From: Pyramidobacter sp. YE332 | Lineage (GTDB): Bacteria; Synergistota; Synergistia; Synergistales; Dethiosulfovibrionaceae | Direction: 5' to 3' | Assembly (NCBI RefSeq): GCF_033060595.1 | Contig: NZ_CP133038.1 | Span: forward strand, 434,001-498,000 | Length of the DNA: 64,000 nt | Part shown: in pieces, positions 50,899 to 60,264 of the stretch | Numbering within the stretch: the stretch's first letter is position 1 | Layout: every line of letters starts with the position of its first letter | The notes under the pieces: generated by a model | Database searches by the model: none | What the model was told of the DNA's origin: nothing | The model's input: only the letters and a program-made list of their open reading frames with translations | Translations under genes and position numbers: made by a program

Positions 50899-51203
50899 GG
50901 CAGGTCTCCGTTTCTGGGTGATTTCCCGCTTACTCTACTCCTGAAAAACGATTTGTTCAAGGATTTTCGCGCGAAACGTCGCTCGGGCGGCGGCCGCGGC
51001 CCCGCCGCCCCGAAAGGCGGGAGCTTCCGCGGGCCCTCCGCCGACTCCCTCGGCGGCGCGCTTTGCGATGAAAAATCCGCGCCGCGACGAATACAATTCG
51101 TTATCTTTACGCGGGGGGGGGGGATGTTAAACTTGTAAACGTCAAAAGACAACATATCGTACGCCGCTCCATGCGGCGTGCCACACAAAGGAGGCGGATC
51201 GGG
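50899..51203. other. adhesin upstream region
   Basis: GC-rich sequence with small hairpins (for example CCGCCG-N7-CGGCGG near 51040), then an AT-richer promoter region containing the G11 tract. No gene is seen in either strand. Confidence 0.5.
51101..51133 (+). promoter_or_regulatory. promoter candidate with an 11-base G tract (phase-variable)
   Basis: A run of eleven G (51113-51123) lies 80 bases before the adhesin start. It falls between a -35-like TTTACG (51106-51111) and a -10-like TAAACT (51128-51133), giving a 16-bp spacer that would change with each slipped G. The boxes are weak matches; the tract itself is certain. Confidence 0.55.
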
Positions 51204-51440
51204 ATGAAAACGAAGGGAAAATTCTGCGCCGCGCGGGCGCTTCTGGCTCTGGCGCTGGCGGTCACGACAGCGGAAGCCGGCTGGGGCATCGTGACGGGAG
51301 ACCAGCTGCAGATCGGCAGCGCCGCCCTTCCGGGCGTGGGCGCGCTCGTCGTGATCGGCTCCGACTCGCAGGCGACCGGCGCTGACGCCATCGCGATGGG
51401 GAAGGGGACGGCCGCCATCGGTTTCTCTTCCATCGCGATG

Positions 51441-51995
51441 GGACAGCAAACGACCGCCAGCGGCGGCTCTTCCACTGCGATGGGAGGGGAAACGACCGCC
51501 AGCGGCGACTATTCCACCGCCATGGGATGGAAAACGGCCGCCAGCGGCGACTATTCCACCGCCATGGGAGGGGAAACAACCGCCAGCGGTTTCTCTTCCA
51601 CCGCGATGGGACAGCAAACGACCGCCAGCGGCGACTATTCCACCGCGATGGGGAGTTACACGATCGCCAGCGGCGACTATTCTACCGCGATGGGAGGGGA
51701 AACGATCGCCAGCGGCGACTATTCTACCGCGATGGGATGGAAAACGACTGCCAACAGCCAGTTTTCTACCGCGATGGGATGGAAAACGACCGCCAGCGGA
51801 GACTATTCCACCGCGATGGGAGGGGAAACGACCGCCAGCGGCGGCTCTTCCACCGCGATGGGATGGAGAACGACCGCCAGCGGCGACTCTTCCACCGCGA
51901 TGGGATGGAGAACGACCGCCAGCAGCCAGTTTTCCACCGCGATGGGACAGCAAACGACCGCCAGCGGCAGCTCTTCCACCGCGATGGGGGGGAAA
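51441..51995 (+). repeat. 42-bp tandem repeats encoding YadA head motifs
   Basis: Thirteen consecutive 42-bp units (51441-51986) plus a partial one, each encoding a 14-residue head repeat such as GETTASGDYSTAMG. Unit types (GET, WKT, QQT, SYT) recur in mosaic order, showing gene conversion or slippage. Three further units follow the IS (about 53336-53463). Confidence 0.9.
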
Positions 51996-53335
51996 CAGGG
52001 CAATCGCTTACGAAAATCCACTCGAGGAAATTGCCATTAAGCTCACGAGAAGAAGAAAGCCGCAACGCAGAAAAGTAAGTTCATCCCAAGAAAGCCTCCC
52101 TGCGGTAGAATACAAAGAAACACCGAAAACGCCCCAAAACACCGACAGGAGGCACGAGAATGAACCAGACATTTCTGGAACTGCTGGCAGAAATTGAAGA
52201 TTTCCGCACAGGCAACGCGATCCACTATCGGCTCCAGGATATCCTTCTGGTCAGCGTGCTGGCCGTGATCTGTAACATGGATACCTATACGGAAATGGCC
52301 ATGTTTGCCGATCATCAGAAGAAATATCTGGCGCCGTTCTGCGACTTCCGCCACGGCACCCCTTCTCACGATACCTTTGGCAAGGTGTTGAGCCGCCTCG
52401 ATCCCCGTGTGTTGTCCGAACGCTTCAACGCCTGGATGAGCGAGCTGTACGTCCACCTGGGCAAGCTGGCGGAGTCAGGAGGCATGACCGTCGCCATCGA
52501 CGGCAAGACCATATGCCGCAGCGGCAGTTCCGAACAGAAAGCCAGTCACGTGCTCACCGCTTTTGCCAGTCGGGCGCAGCTGGTCCTCGGTCAGATCAAG
52601 ACCGACGAGAAGAGCAACGAGATCACGGCCATCCCCGAACTGCTGGATCTCTTTCAGGTCAAAGACACCGTCGTCACCATCGACGCCATGGGGACGCAGA
52701 AGGACATCGCCGCTAAGATCATCGAAAAGGGCGGAGATTACGTCCTCGCCGTCAAAGGCAATCAGAAGAAACTGCACGACGACATCATCTGGCACCTGCG
52801 CAGCGAAGCGCAGGACACAAGCACAAGAGAACTCAAAGCCAAAGGACAGTATGCCAGCACCCTGGAGAAGGATCATGGGCGCATCGAGAGAAGAGAATGT
52901 TACCTCTCCAACGACCTGAGCTGGTTCGAAGGACTTGAAGGCTGGCGAGGCATCACGGGCGTCGCCTGGATCCACAACACCCGGAACGTCGATAACAAGA
53001 CCAGCACTGAAGACCATTACTTCATCTACAGCCTGAAAGGAGCCCGGGCGCAAGACCTTCTGCGCATCAAGAGAGAGCACTGGGCGATCGAGAACAACTT
53101 ACACTGGATGCTGGACATGGCCTTCAGGGAGGATGACTGTCGGGCGAGAGCGAAGAACGCGGCGGAAGTGATGAACATTCTGCGAAAACTTGCTTTGCAG
53201 ATGCTGAAGACCTGTGAAACGTGCAAATGCGGGATGAGGAGCAAGCGCAAGCTCTGCGGGCTTGGCGTCCCTACGGCTCTGCAGGTCCTGGGACTGGTGC
53301 CGACGGGCTTGCTTATTTCGTAAGCGATTGCCCTG
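51996..53335 (+). mobile_element. ISAs1-family insertion sequence, complete
   Basis: A 1340-bp element with perfect 20-bp terminal inverted repeats CAGGGCAATCGCTTACGAAA (51996-52015; complement at 53316-53335) and a 9-bp target duplication GGGGGGAAA (51987-51995 and 53336-53344). It encodes one transposase. Intact ends and gene suggest a recent, possibly still mobile insertion. Confidence 0.92.
52160..53323 (+). CDS. ISAs1 family transposase
   Basis: A 387-aa DDE transposase. The N-terminal [26 protein letters not shown] matches the H-repeat-associated/ISAs1 domain. Catalytic acidic residues are expected in [14 protein letters not shown] (about 111), [15 protein letters not shown] (about 173) and the C-terminal [21 protein letters not shown] (about 312-332). 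The gene is intact and ends inside the right terminal repeat. AGGAGGCACGAG precedes the ATG. Confidence 0.94.
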   Translation: MNQTFLELLAEIEDFRTGNAIHYRLQDILLVSVLAVICNMDTYTEMAMFADHQKKYLAPFCDFRHGTPSHDTFGKVLSRLDPRVLSERFNAWMSELYVHLGKLAESGGMTVAIDGKTICRSGSSEQKASHVLTAFASRAQLVLGQIKTDEKSNEITAIPELLDLFQVKDTVVTIDAMGTQKDIAAKIIEKGGDYVLAVKGNQKKLHDDIIWHLRSEAQDTSTRELKAKGQYASTLEKDHGRIERRECYLSNDLSWFEGLEGWRGITGVAWIHNTRNVDNKTSTEDHYFIYSLKGARAQDLLRIKREHWAIENNLHWMLDMAFREDDCRARAKNAAEVMNILRKLALQMLKTCETCKCGMRSKRKLCGLGVPTALQVLGLVPTGLLIS

Positions 53336-55044
53336 GGGGGGAAACGACCGCCAGCGGCATATATTCCACCGCGATGGGGAAGGGGACGACCGCCAGCGGT
53401 TTCGCTTCCACCGCGATGGGGCAGTGGGCGACCGCCAGCGGCGACGCTTCCGCCGCGATGGGGTACGCTTCGCAGGCGAAAGGCAGAAACTCCCTGGCCG
53501 CGTCGGGCGGCGTCACTGAGGGAACGGCGGAAAACTCCCTCGCCGCGGGCTGGGGCGCCCACGCCAAACTGGCCGGTTCCGTCGCCCTCGGCAGCTTCGC
53601 CACCGCGGACACCCCCGCCGGGGAAACGGCCTTTTTGGCCGGCGGGCAGACGGAGCCGGCCTGGAAATCGACGCACAACGCCGTCGCCGTGGGCAACCGG
53701 ACGCCGTACAGCTATACTTATACCGACCTGAACGGCAATCCCGTTACGGAAACCGTGCCGGCCGCCAGCCGCCAGATCACCGGCGTGGCAGGCGGCACGC
53801 ACGGCACCGACGCCGTCAACATCGCCCAGCTCAAACGCGGCCTCTCGTTCCGCGCCTTCGACTCGAACGGCGCGCTCCTGGGCGCGCTGGACATGGAAAG
53901 CGCCGCGGCCGCCCCGGCCTTCAGGGCCGGCGAAGGACTGAAACTGACCGTCGACGGCCAGACCCTCGTCCTCGAACTCGACGGCGCCGGCGGCTCCTGG
54001 AACCTCGACACCAAGCCCGGCGCGCAGCCCCCGGCCGCCGTCAATCCCAACGACACGGTGACGTTCACCAGCGGCGACAACATCGCCATCACCCGCGACG
54101 ACAAAAACGTCACCATCGCCACGAAAGCCGACGCGAACTTCAACAGCGTCACGGCGAACGCCTTTACGGCCGGTGGCGCCTCGATCACCGACAACGGCCT
54201 CGTCATTGAAAACGGCCCCTCAGTCACCAGGGCCGGCATCGACGCCGGAAACAAAAAGATCGCCAACGTCGCCAAAGGAGAAGTCAGCCAGACCAGCGCC
54301 GACGCCATCAACGGCTCGCAGCTCTGGGGCGTCTCGTCGAGCGTTGCCGGCCGCTTCGGCGGCGGCTCCACGGTCAATTCCGACGGCTCGATCAGCGCGC
54401 CTGCCTACACCATCCGCGGCGGCACATACCATAACGTCGGCGACGCCCTCAGCGCCGCAGACACCGAATTCACCAACATCTACAACAATTTCGGCAGCGT
54501 CTACGAACAGATGGGCGAACTGCGAAGCGACGTCAAGAACGTCGGCGCGCTGAGCTCCGCGCTCTCCGGGCTGAAACCGATCCAGTACGATCCCGTCAGG
54601 CCCAGCCAGATCATGGCCAGGTTCGGCAACTACCGCGACACGTGGGCGCTGGCGCTGGGCGTGGCGCATTACGTCAGGGAAGACTTCATGGTCCACGCCG
54701 GCGTGTCGATTACCCACCACGGCGAATCGATGGCCAACGCCGGGCTGACGTGGAAGATCGGCAAGAAGGAAGACAAGGACGCGATCCCGGCGCGTTACCG
54801 CAAGGGCCCGATCGGCAGCGTCTACGTGATGCAGAAGGAAAACGCCGAACTTGCAGGCCCAGGTGGCCTCGATGGAGCACGAGATGGCGGAGATGAAGGC
54901 TTCGCAGGCTCAGGAAATTGCGGAACTGAAGGCTTCGCAGGCTCGCCAACAGGCCGAACTGAAAGCGCGCATGGCGGAACTGGAACGCCTGCTGCGCGCC
55001 TCGGGGAGGGCCCGGTAGGCGGGGAAAGCATAAGAAATCATATG

Positions 55045-55084
55045 AAAGGCGCGGACTGGATTTGTCTCCCAGTCCGCGCCTTTT
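55045..55084 (+). terminator. intrinsic terminator of the adhesin gene
   Basis: AAAGGCGCGGACTGG (55045-55059) pairs with CCAGTCCGCGCCTTT (55069-55083), ending in TTTT. Confidence 0.85.
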
Positions 55085-55141
55085 CGTTTGTTTTATGACC
55101 GCCGCGGCGGAGCGCGTTTTTTTCAACGTTTCATGAGTCCA

Positions 55142-55157
55142 TGTTCCATGTGGAACA
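55142..55157. promoter_or_regulatory. parS-like site (one central change)
   Basis: TGTTCCATGTGGAACA matches the palindromic variant at 24901 and 49406 except for one central base. Intergenic, between convergent genes. Confidence 0.55.
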
Positions 55158-55222
55158 TTTTCTTTCGGCCGCGGAAAAGGAGGCGCTGCTCTTTCGGCGT
55201 TTCGTTCCGGAAAAACGCGGTT

Positions 55223-56848
55223 CTAGCGGCGGTAGACGATCTCGCCGCCGATCACGGTCGCTGCGGGCAGGATCTCGCGGATCTGCGCGATCGGGCAGGC
55301 GAAGATGTCGCGGTCGAGCACGGCCAGGTCGGCGACGAAGCCGGGCTTGAGGCGTCCCTTGTCGCGCTCGTGGAACTCGAGATAGGCGCTGCCGGCCGTG
55401 TAGGCGTCGATCGCCGTCTCGACGTCGACTTTTTCCCGCGGGAACCAGCCGCCTTCGGGCCGGCCGAGGCGGTCCGTGCGGGCGACGGCGGAGCAGATGC
55501 AGGGGAACGGGTTGCAGTCTTCGACCGGCGCGTCGGTGCCGTAGCCGACGGGGATGCCGAGCGCGGCGGCCGTGCCGAAGGCGTAGGACGTGCTCGCCAG
55601 CTCCGCGCCGCAGCGGGACTCGGCGATGTGCATGTCGTAGTCGAGGAAAATGGGCTGATAGGCGACGCAGAGGCCGTCCGCGGCGATGCGTTCGAGCAGC
55701 GGGCGGTCGGTGATCTGGCAGTGGTTGACGATGTGGCGCAGCGGGTTTTTCCCGCCGTCTGTGACGCGCTCGTAGCAGGCGACCGTGTCGGCGATGGCCT
55801 GATCGCCGATGGCGTGGGTGATGACCTGCACGCCGGCGTCGCGGGCGGCCCGGCAGAAGCGGTCCATTTCCTCGTTGGAGAGCGTTTCCACGCCGCGGTT
55901 GCCGGGGTCGTCGCGGTAATCGCGGCTCATTTTGGCGCTGCGGCCGCCCAGCGAGCCGTCCTTGAAGAGCTTGAGCGGGCCGATCTCGACGTGGGCGGCG
56001 GGGTCGTGGTATTTTTCGCGCGCACCGCCGCGCAGAAATTCTTCGAAGTCGCCGACGCCGCGAAAGGTCATCTGGTGGCGGTAGCGCAGCGTCGTGCGGC
56101 CGCCGGCGTGGGCGCGGGTGACGATCTCCATCAGCGTGCCGGCCGGCACGGGGACGAAGCCGGCGTCATTCGACTGTACGCTGGTGAGTCCGTGGGCGAC
56201 GGCGTAATCGGCGGCTTTGACGAACATGTCTTCGTATTCGGCCGCCGACTTGGGCGGGATCAGCCGGTTGGCATGGACGACGGCCTGCTCCTTGAAGACG
56301 CCACTGGGGAAGCCGTCGGCTTCCAGCTCGAACTCCCCGTTTTCGTACTGCGGCGAATTTTTGCCGAGGCCGAGCATCTCGATGGCTCTGGTGTTGACGG
56401 CGGCGATGTGGCGGCAGACGCGCTCGACGATCACGGGGATGTCGGTGGAGATTTGGTCGAGGTCGTGGCGGTTGGGCAGGCGCTTTTCGCCTTCGTCGAA
56501 AAGGTCCTGGTTCCAGCCGATGCCGGCGACGCCGTGGCGGCACAGCTCGGGATGCTCGGCGAGGAAGCGCCGGCCGCGCGCGACGATCTCGCCGACAGAA
56601 CGCGCGCCGTTCAGCCGCAGCTGCGACATTTCCATGCCGACGCCGAGCAGGTGCATGTGGCTGTCGTTGAGGCCGGGGATCACCGCGCGCCCTTCGCAGT
56701 CGAGGATCTCCGCGCCGCGCCCGGCGGCCGATCTGATCTCGTCGTCGCGTCCGACGAGGCGGATCACGCCGTCTTCGGCGTAAAGCGCCTGAGCGAAACG
56801 GCCGCGCTCCACGTAGATTTTCCCGTTGACAAGGGCGAATTTTTTCAT
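55223..56848 (-). CDS. amidohydrolase family protein (YtcJ-like)
   Basis: A 541-aa amidohydrolase of the Amidohydro_3/YtcJ type. The metal site starts at VIPGLNDSHMHLLGVG near residue 56 (H-x-H). KLFKDGSLGGRSAKMS near 290, VITHAIGDQAIADTVACYERV near 335 (His ligand), HIVNHCQITDRP near 370 and YGTDAPVEDCNPF near 470 (Asp) are conserved. Members hydrolyse N-acyl or cyclic amides. It lies downstream of an APC permease and a paralogous amidohydrolase, which suggests uptake and cytoplasmic hydrolysis of a related compound. Confidence 0.92.
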   Translation of the reverse strand: MKKFALVNGKIYVERGRFAQALYAEDGVIRLVGRDDEIRSAAGRGAEILDCEGRAVIPGLNDSHMHLLGVGMEMSQLRLNGARSVGEIVARGRRFLAEHPELCRHGVAGIGWNQDLFDEGEKRLPNRHDLDQISTDIPVIVERVCRHIAAVNTRAIEMLGLGKNSPQYENGEFELEADGFPSGVFKEQAVVHANRLIPPKSAAEYEDMFVKAADYAVAHGLTSVQSNDAGFVPVPAGTLMEIVTRAHAGGRTTLRYRHQMTFRGVGDFEEFLRGGAREKYHDPAAHVEIGPLKLFKDGSLGGRSAKMSRDYRDDPGNRGVETLSNEEMDRFCRAARDAGVQVITHAIGDQAIADTVACYERVTDGGKNPLRHIVNHCQITDRPLLERIAADGLCVAYQPIFLDYDMHIAESRCGAELASTSYAFGTAAALGIPVGYGTDAPVEDCNPFPCICSAVARTDRLGRPEGGWFPREKVDVETAIDAYTAGSAYLEFHERDKGRLKPGFVADLAVLDRDIFACPIAQIREILPAATVIGGEIVYRR

Positions 56849-56890
56849 TTTTCTCGTACCTCCGATGGAGCGCTCCGCTCCGTTGCGAAA

Positions 56891-56929
56891 GCGCCGCGGA
56901 ACAGGACGGGCCGCCCTGCTCCGCGGCGC
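56891..56929. other. hairpin between permease and amidohydrolase genes
   Basis: GCGCCGCGGA (56891-56900) pairs with TCCGCGGCGC (56920-56929), with further inner pairing. On the minus strand it is followed only by TTTC, so termination would be weak. Confidence 0.45.
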
Positions 56930-56951
56930 GGTTTTTCGGCCGTGCGGAAGC

Positions 56952-58328
56952 TTACCGCTGTTCTTCCCTTTTGTTCCTGTAGCCGAAGTAGAAATAGACG
57001 CAGGCCGCGATGCAGGGGATGGAGAGCCCGGTGACGCAGGTGACGGGGTCGTTGACCAGCGTGTTGACCATCATGCCGAAGTTGATCAGCAGCGTCAGGC
57101 AGACGGTGAAGGCGCCGCCCCACACCTTGTAGGGACGCTCGAGGTCGGGCAGCTTTTTGCGCAGCACCAGCACGGCGGCGATGATCAGCACGTTGATGAG
57201 CATCGAGCCAAAGACCACCAGGTTGGTGAGCTGGTCGAGGCTGCGCACCCAGATGTAGGCGATGGAGATGACGCACTGGCAGAGGATGGGCGCCGTGGGG
57301 ACCTTGTAGGCGGGGTGCAGTTTGCCGAACGAGCGGAAGAAGTGGCCTTCCTTGGCCATGGCGTAGTAGTTGCGCGGGAAGGCGATGACCATGCCGTTGA
57401 TAGAGCCGAGCATGGAGACGACCATGCCCACGGTGACGAGAATGCCGCCGGCGCCGCCCAGCAGGCGCAGGGCGACTTCGGTGCCCAGATAGAGCTTTTT
57501 CGCCTCGATCATGGCGCGCATTTCGGCCAGGGGCAGCACGCGGTAAATGGCGTAGTTGAACAGCATGTAGAGCACGGCGATGCCGGAGATGGAGATGATC
57601 AGCGACAGCGGCAGGTTGCGCTTGGGGTCCCTGATCTCCTCGGTGACGGCGTTGAGGTTCGTCCAGCCCTCGTAGGCCCACAGCGTCGCCAGTGTGGCGA
57701 AGCCGATCATGTTCAGCACCTTGGAGAACGGCACCGGCCCGTCCATGGGCGTGAAGGAAAGGTCGGGCGAGACGTCGCCCATGAAAAGCGCCGAACCCAT
57801 GATGATGAAGATGGGGATCAGCTTGGCGACCATCGTGACGTTCTGCAGCACGGAGCCGCGCTTGATGCCGAAGCAGTTGTAGGCCGTAAAGGCGATCAGG
57901 ATGGCGGAAGCGGCGACCTGCGCCGCCACGCCGCCGAGGCCGAACATGGCCGTCAGCGCCACCGCGCCCGCGGCCAGCGAAGCGGGGCCGGTCAAAAGCC
58001 AGCTGTTGAAGCCACTGATGAAGCCGACCAGCGGGTGGTAGGCCGTGTTCAGGTACACCGTGACGCCGCCGGCCTTGGGGATCATCGCCCCCAGTTCGGC
58101 GAAGCACAGGCCGCCCAGCAGCGAAATGACGCCGCCCACGAACCAGCACAGCAGCGCCAGCCCGAGGCTGAAGCCGGCCCGCTGCAAAACGTAGGAGCCG
58201 AGATAGAAGATGCCGCCGCCGATCATGATGCCGCCGAGGATGCTGACGCCGCCGAACAGCGTGATTTCGCGCTTGAACTCCGTCTTTTCGGAACTGAGCT
58301 GAGAAACGAGATTCTGATTGTCCGCCAT
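56952..58328 (-). CDS. APC family amino acid permease
   Basis: A 458-aa transporter with 12 predicted helices. The first helix carries the GGVSILGGIMIGGGIFYLG motif (about 27-45), the unwound substrate-binding segment of APC carriers. PKAGGVTVYLNTAYHPLVGFISGFNSWLL near 85 and WAYEGWTNLNAVTEEIRDPKRNLP near 200 are further family landmarks. It probably imports an amino acid or acyl-amino acid used by the flanking YtcJ-like enzymes. Confidence 0.92.
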   Translation of the reverse strand: MADNQNLVSQLSSEKTEFKREITLFGGVSILGGIMIGGGIFYLGSYVLQRAGFSLGLALLCWFVGGVISLLGGLCFAELGAMIPKAGGVTVYLNTAYHPLVGFISGFNSWLLTGPASLAAGAVALTAMFGLGGVAAQVAASAILIAFTAYNCFGIKRGSVLQNVTMVAKLIPIFIIMGSALFMGDVSPDLSFTPMDGPVPFSKVLNMIGFATLATLWAYEGWTNLNAVTEEIRDPKRNLPLSLIISISGIAVLYMLFNYAIYRVLPLAEMRAMIEAKKLYLGTEVALRLLGGAGGILVTVGMVVSMLGSINGMVIAFPRNYYAMAKEGHFFRSFGKLHPAYKVPTAPILCQCVISIAYIWVRSLDQLTNLVVFGSMLINVLIIAAVLVLRKKLPDLERPYKVWGGAFTVCLTLLINFGMMVNTLVNDPVTCVTGLSIPCIAACVYFYFGYRNKREEQR

Positions 58329-58380
58329 TTTTTTTGTTTTTCCCCCTGAGAAAAGTCGTTTTATCCGCGTGCGCGGCCCC

Positions 58381-60011
58381 TTAAAACACTTTTTCGCCGC
58401 CGATATACGTCGCCGTGACCTTGGCGGCGAGGATGTCGCGCTCCGGGCATTTCAGCAGGTCGCGGTCCACCGTGATGAAGTCGGCGTACATGCCGGGCTT
58501 GATCTTGCCCTTCACGTCCTCGTCGCGCGTCGCCCAGGCCCCCGCCGCCGTGTAGCCGTACAGCGCCTGCTCGCGGCTGAGGATCTGCCGCGGCAAAAAC
58601 GGCCCTTCGCCGTTCAGGTCGCGGCTGGTGACCGCGCAGTACAGGCCGCGCATGGGATTGAAGTCTTCCACCGGCGCGTCGGTGCCGAACGGCGCGTGCA
58701 CGCCCGATTCGATGTAATCCTTCCAGGCGTAAGAAGTGCTTCCCAGCTCTTTGCCGACGCGGTCGAAGACGATGTGCATGTCGTAGTCAATGAAGACCGG
58801 CTGGATAAAGGCGATCGCGTCGAGTTCCCTGAAGCGCTCCACCTGGCGCCGGTCGGTGATCTGGCAGTGAACGACGCCGTGGCGCGGGTGCACATAGGGC
58901 ATTGCCTTGCGGGCGCGCTCGATGGCGCCAAGCGCCATCTCCATGGCGCCGTCGCCGATGGCGTGCATGGCCACGGGCATGTTGTTCTCGTGCGCCTTCA
59001 GCACCAGCGCGTCGAGTTCTTCCTGCGTGTAGGTCGGCAGGCCGCGCGTCGAGGAATCGTCGGCGTAGGGCCTGCGCATGTAGGCCGTGCGCGCCCCGAG
59101 CGAGCCGTCGGTGAGCAGCTTGACCGTGGAGATCTTGAAGCTGCGGTTGCCGTAGCTGTCGTCGAATCCCTTGCGGTCGAAGAACTCATCGATCTCGGCC
59201 TTGGTGGGCAGCAGCGCCTGCTCCCCCCAGCGCACCTTGAGCCGCCCGTCCTCCGAGGCATCGCGCAGCAGGCGCATCATCTCGTAAGCGCAGCCGTCGG
59301 GCGTGTACTTGAAGTCGTCCGACTGGATGCTGGTGATGCCGCAGGCGAACAGATCCTTCTGGCAGGCCAGCACCATGTCCAGCAGCGTCTCCAAATCGGG
59401 CGCCGGCAGGTTGGCCTTGATGTTGTCGACGATATGTTCCTTGACGACGCCGTCGGGCGAGCCGTCGGGATTTTTCCCGGCGAACTCTCCCATCTTTTCC
59501 GCCGCGGCCCTGTCCAGCCCTACCAGCTCCATGGCCCTGGAGTTGAGCGCGCCGACGTGGAAGCACGTGCGCATGACCAGCAGCGGATAGTCCGCCGTCA
59601 CGGCGTCGAGATCGGCCGCCGTGGGATAACGCTTCTCGTCGGTAAAATAGTCGTGGTTCCAGCCCTCGCCGAGCAGCCACAGCCCCGAGGACGGATCGTA
59701 CTTCTCCAGCCCCTTTTTCATGCGCTCGACGACCTCGCCGACGGACTTCGTCCCCCGCAGGTCGACCGAGCCCAATTTGGACTTGGCGTAATGCAGGAAG
59801 TGCATGTGGCTGTCGTTGAAGCCGGGCATCAAAAACGCCCCGCCGCAGTCCAGCACTTCGAGTTCCTTTTGCGGATGCTCCTTCAGATAGGCCTCGGCCC
59901 CCTGTCGCTGCCCACGTACGCGAAGAAATCCCCGACGACGACCGCCGAATCGGCGGCCGGGTTCTCGCGGTCCATGGTGGCGATCGCCGCGTTGCGGATC
60001 CATAACGACAT
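58381..60011 (-). pseudogene. amidohydrolase family protein (YtcJ-like), frameshifted near the N-terminus
   Basis: A paralogue of the gene at 55223. From ATG 60011 the frame reads MSLWIRNAAIATMDRENPAADS... and then needs one extra base within a five-base C run (59898-59902, plus strand) to join the main frame AEAYLKEHPQKELEVLDCGG, which runs to 58381. Metal motifs in the main frame are intact (FNDSHMHFLHYAK, MPVAMHAIGDGAMEM, PFGTDAPVEDFNP). Restored length is about 543 aa. It may be a sequencing artefact, a slippage-controlled gene or early decay. Confidence 0.8.
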
Positions 60012-60111
60012 GCAAACACCCCGTCTCGTTTGTATGATACCGTCAGCTTTTGACGGCCGCTTTTCAGTTATTAAAATTTTTATGTGGCGCTTTGGGATTG
60101 TAACAATGCTA

Positions 60112-60264
60112 CCTCACGGTGTCAACGTGAGGATTCAGCCCAGGAATCAAAGTTGGGGAAAGATGTTTTTCAACTCCGGCAGAGTCGGAAAAATGTTTCG
60201 GCGCGCGGCGGCACTCCGCAGCGCTCTGCAAACTATATTGGTGCTTTTTATCAAGAAATAGGAT
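60112..60264. repeat. partial copy D of the dispersed element plus a palindrome
   Basis: CCTCACG (60112-60118) and CGTGAGG (60126-60132) form a hairpin. The right end CTGCAAACTATATTGGTGCT...TTATCAAGAAATAG (about 60226-60260) matches the terminal repeats of copies B and C. It abuts the thiD stop codon. The left end was not resolved. Confidence 0.4.

Larger units (their letters stand above)
51204..55018 (+). pseudogene. YadA-like trimeric autotransporter adhesin, interrupted by an IS and frameshifted
   Basis: The start (AAGGAGGCGG, ATG 51204) encodes a signal peptide (cleavage near TTAEA-GW) and YadA head repeats of 14 residues (S-T-A-M-G-x-x-T-T-A-S-G). An ISAs1-family element splits the gene at 51996-53335. 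The rest continues with three more head repeats, a neck ([20 protein letters not shown]), stalk segments ([17 protein letters not shown]) and the YadA anchor barrel (about 54570-54760). After the barrel comes [11 protein letters not shown] and, one frame over (extra base near 54851), a heptad coiled coil to the stop at 55018. Surface adhesin in origin, now inactive. Confidence 0.85.

Noticed and set aside
51441-51995. Regular repeats suggestive of a CRISPR array
   Set aside because: The units are 42-bp tandem repeats without unique spacers, in frame within the adhesin head, and encode the YadA 14-residue motif.
51262-52065. Antisense frames in the adhesin repeats (SIPWRWNSRRWRSF-like and similar)
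   Set aside because: Periodic by-products of the 42-bp repeat read on the other strand; no start signals and no known repeat-protein logic.
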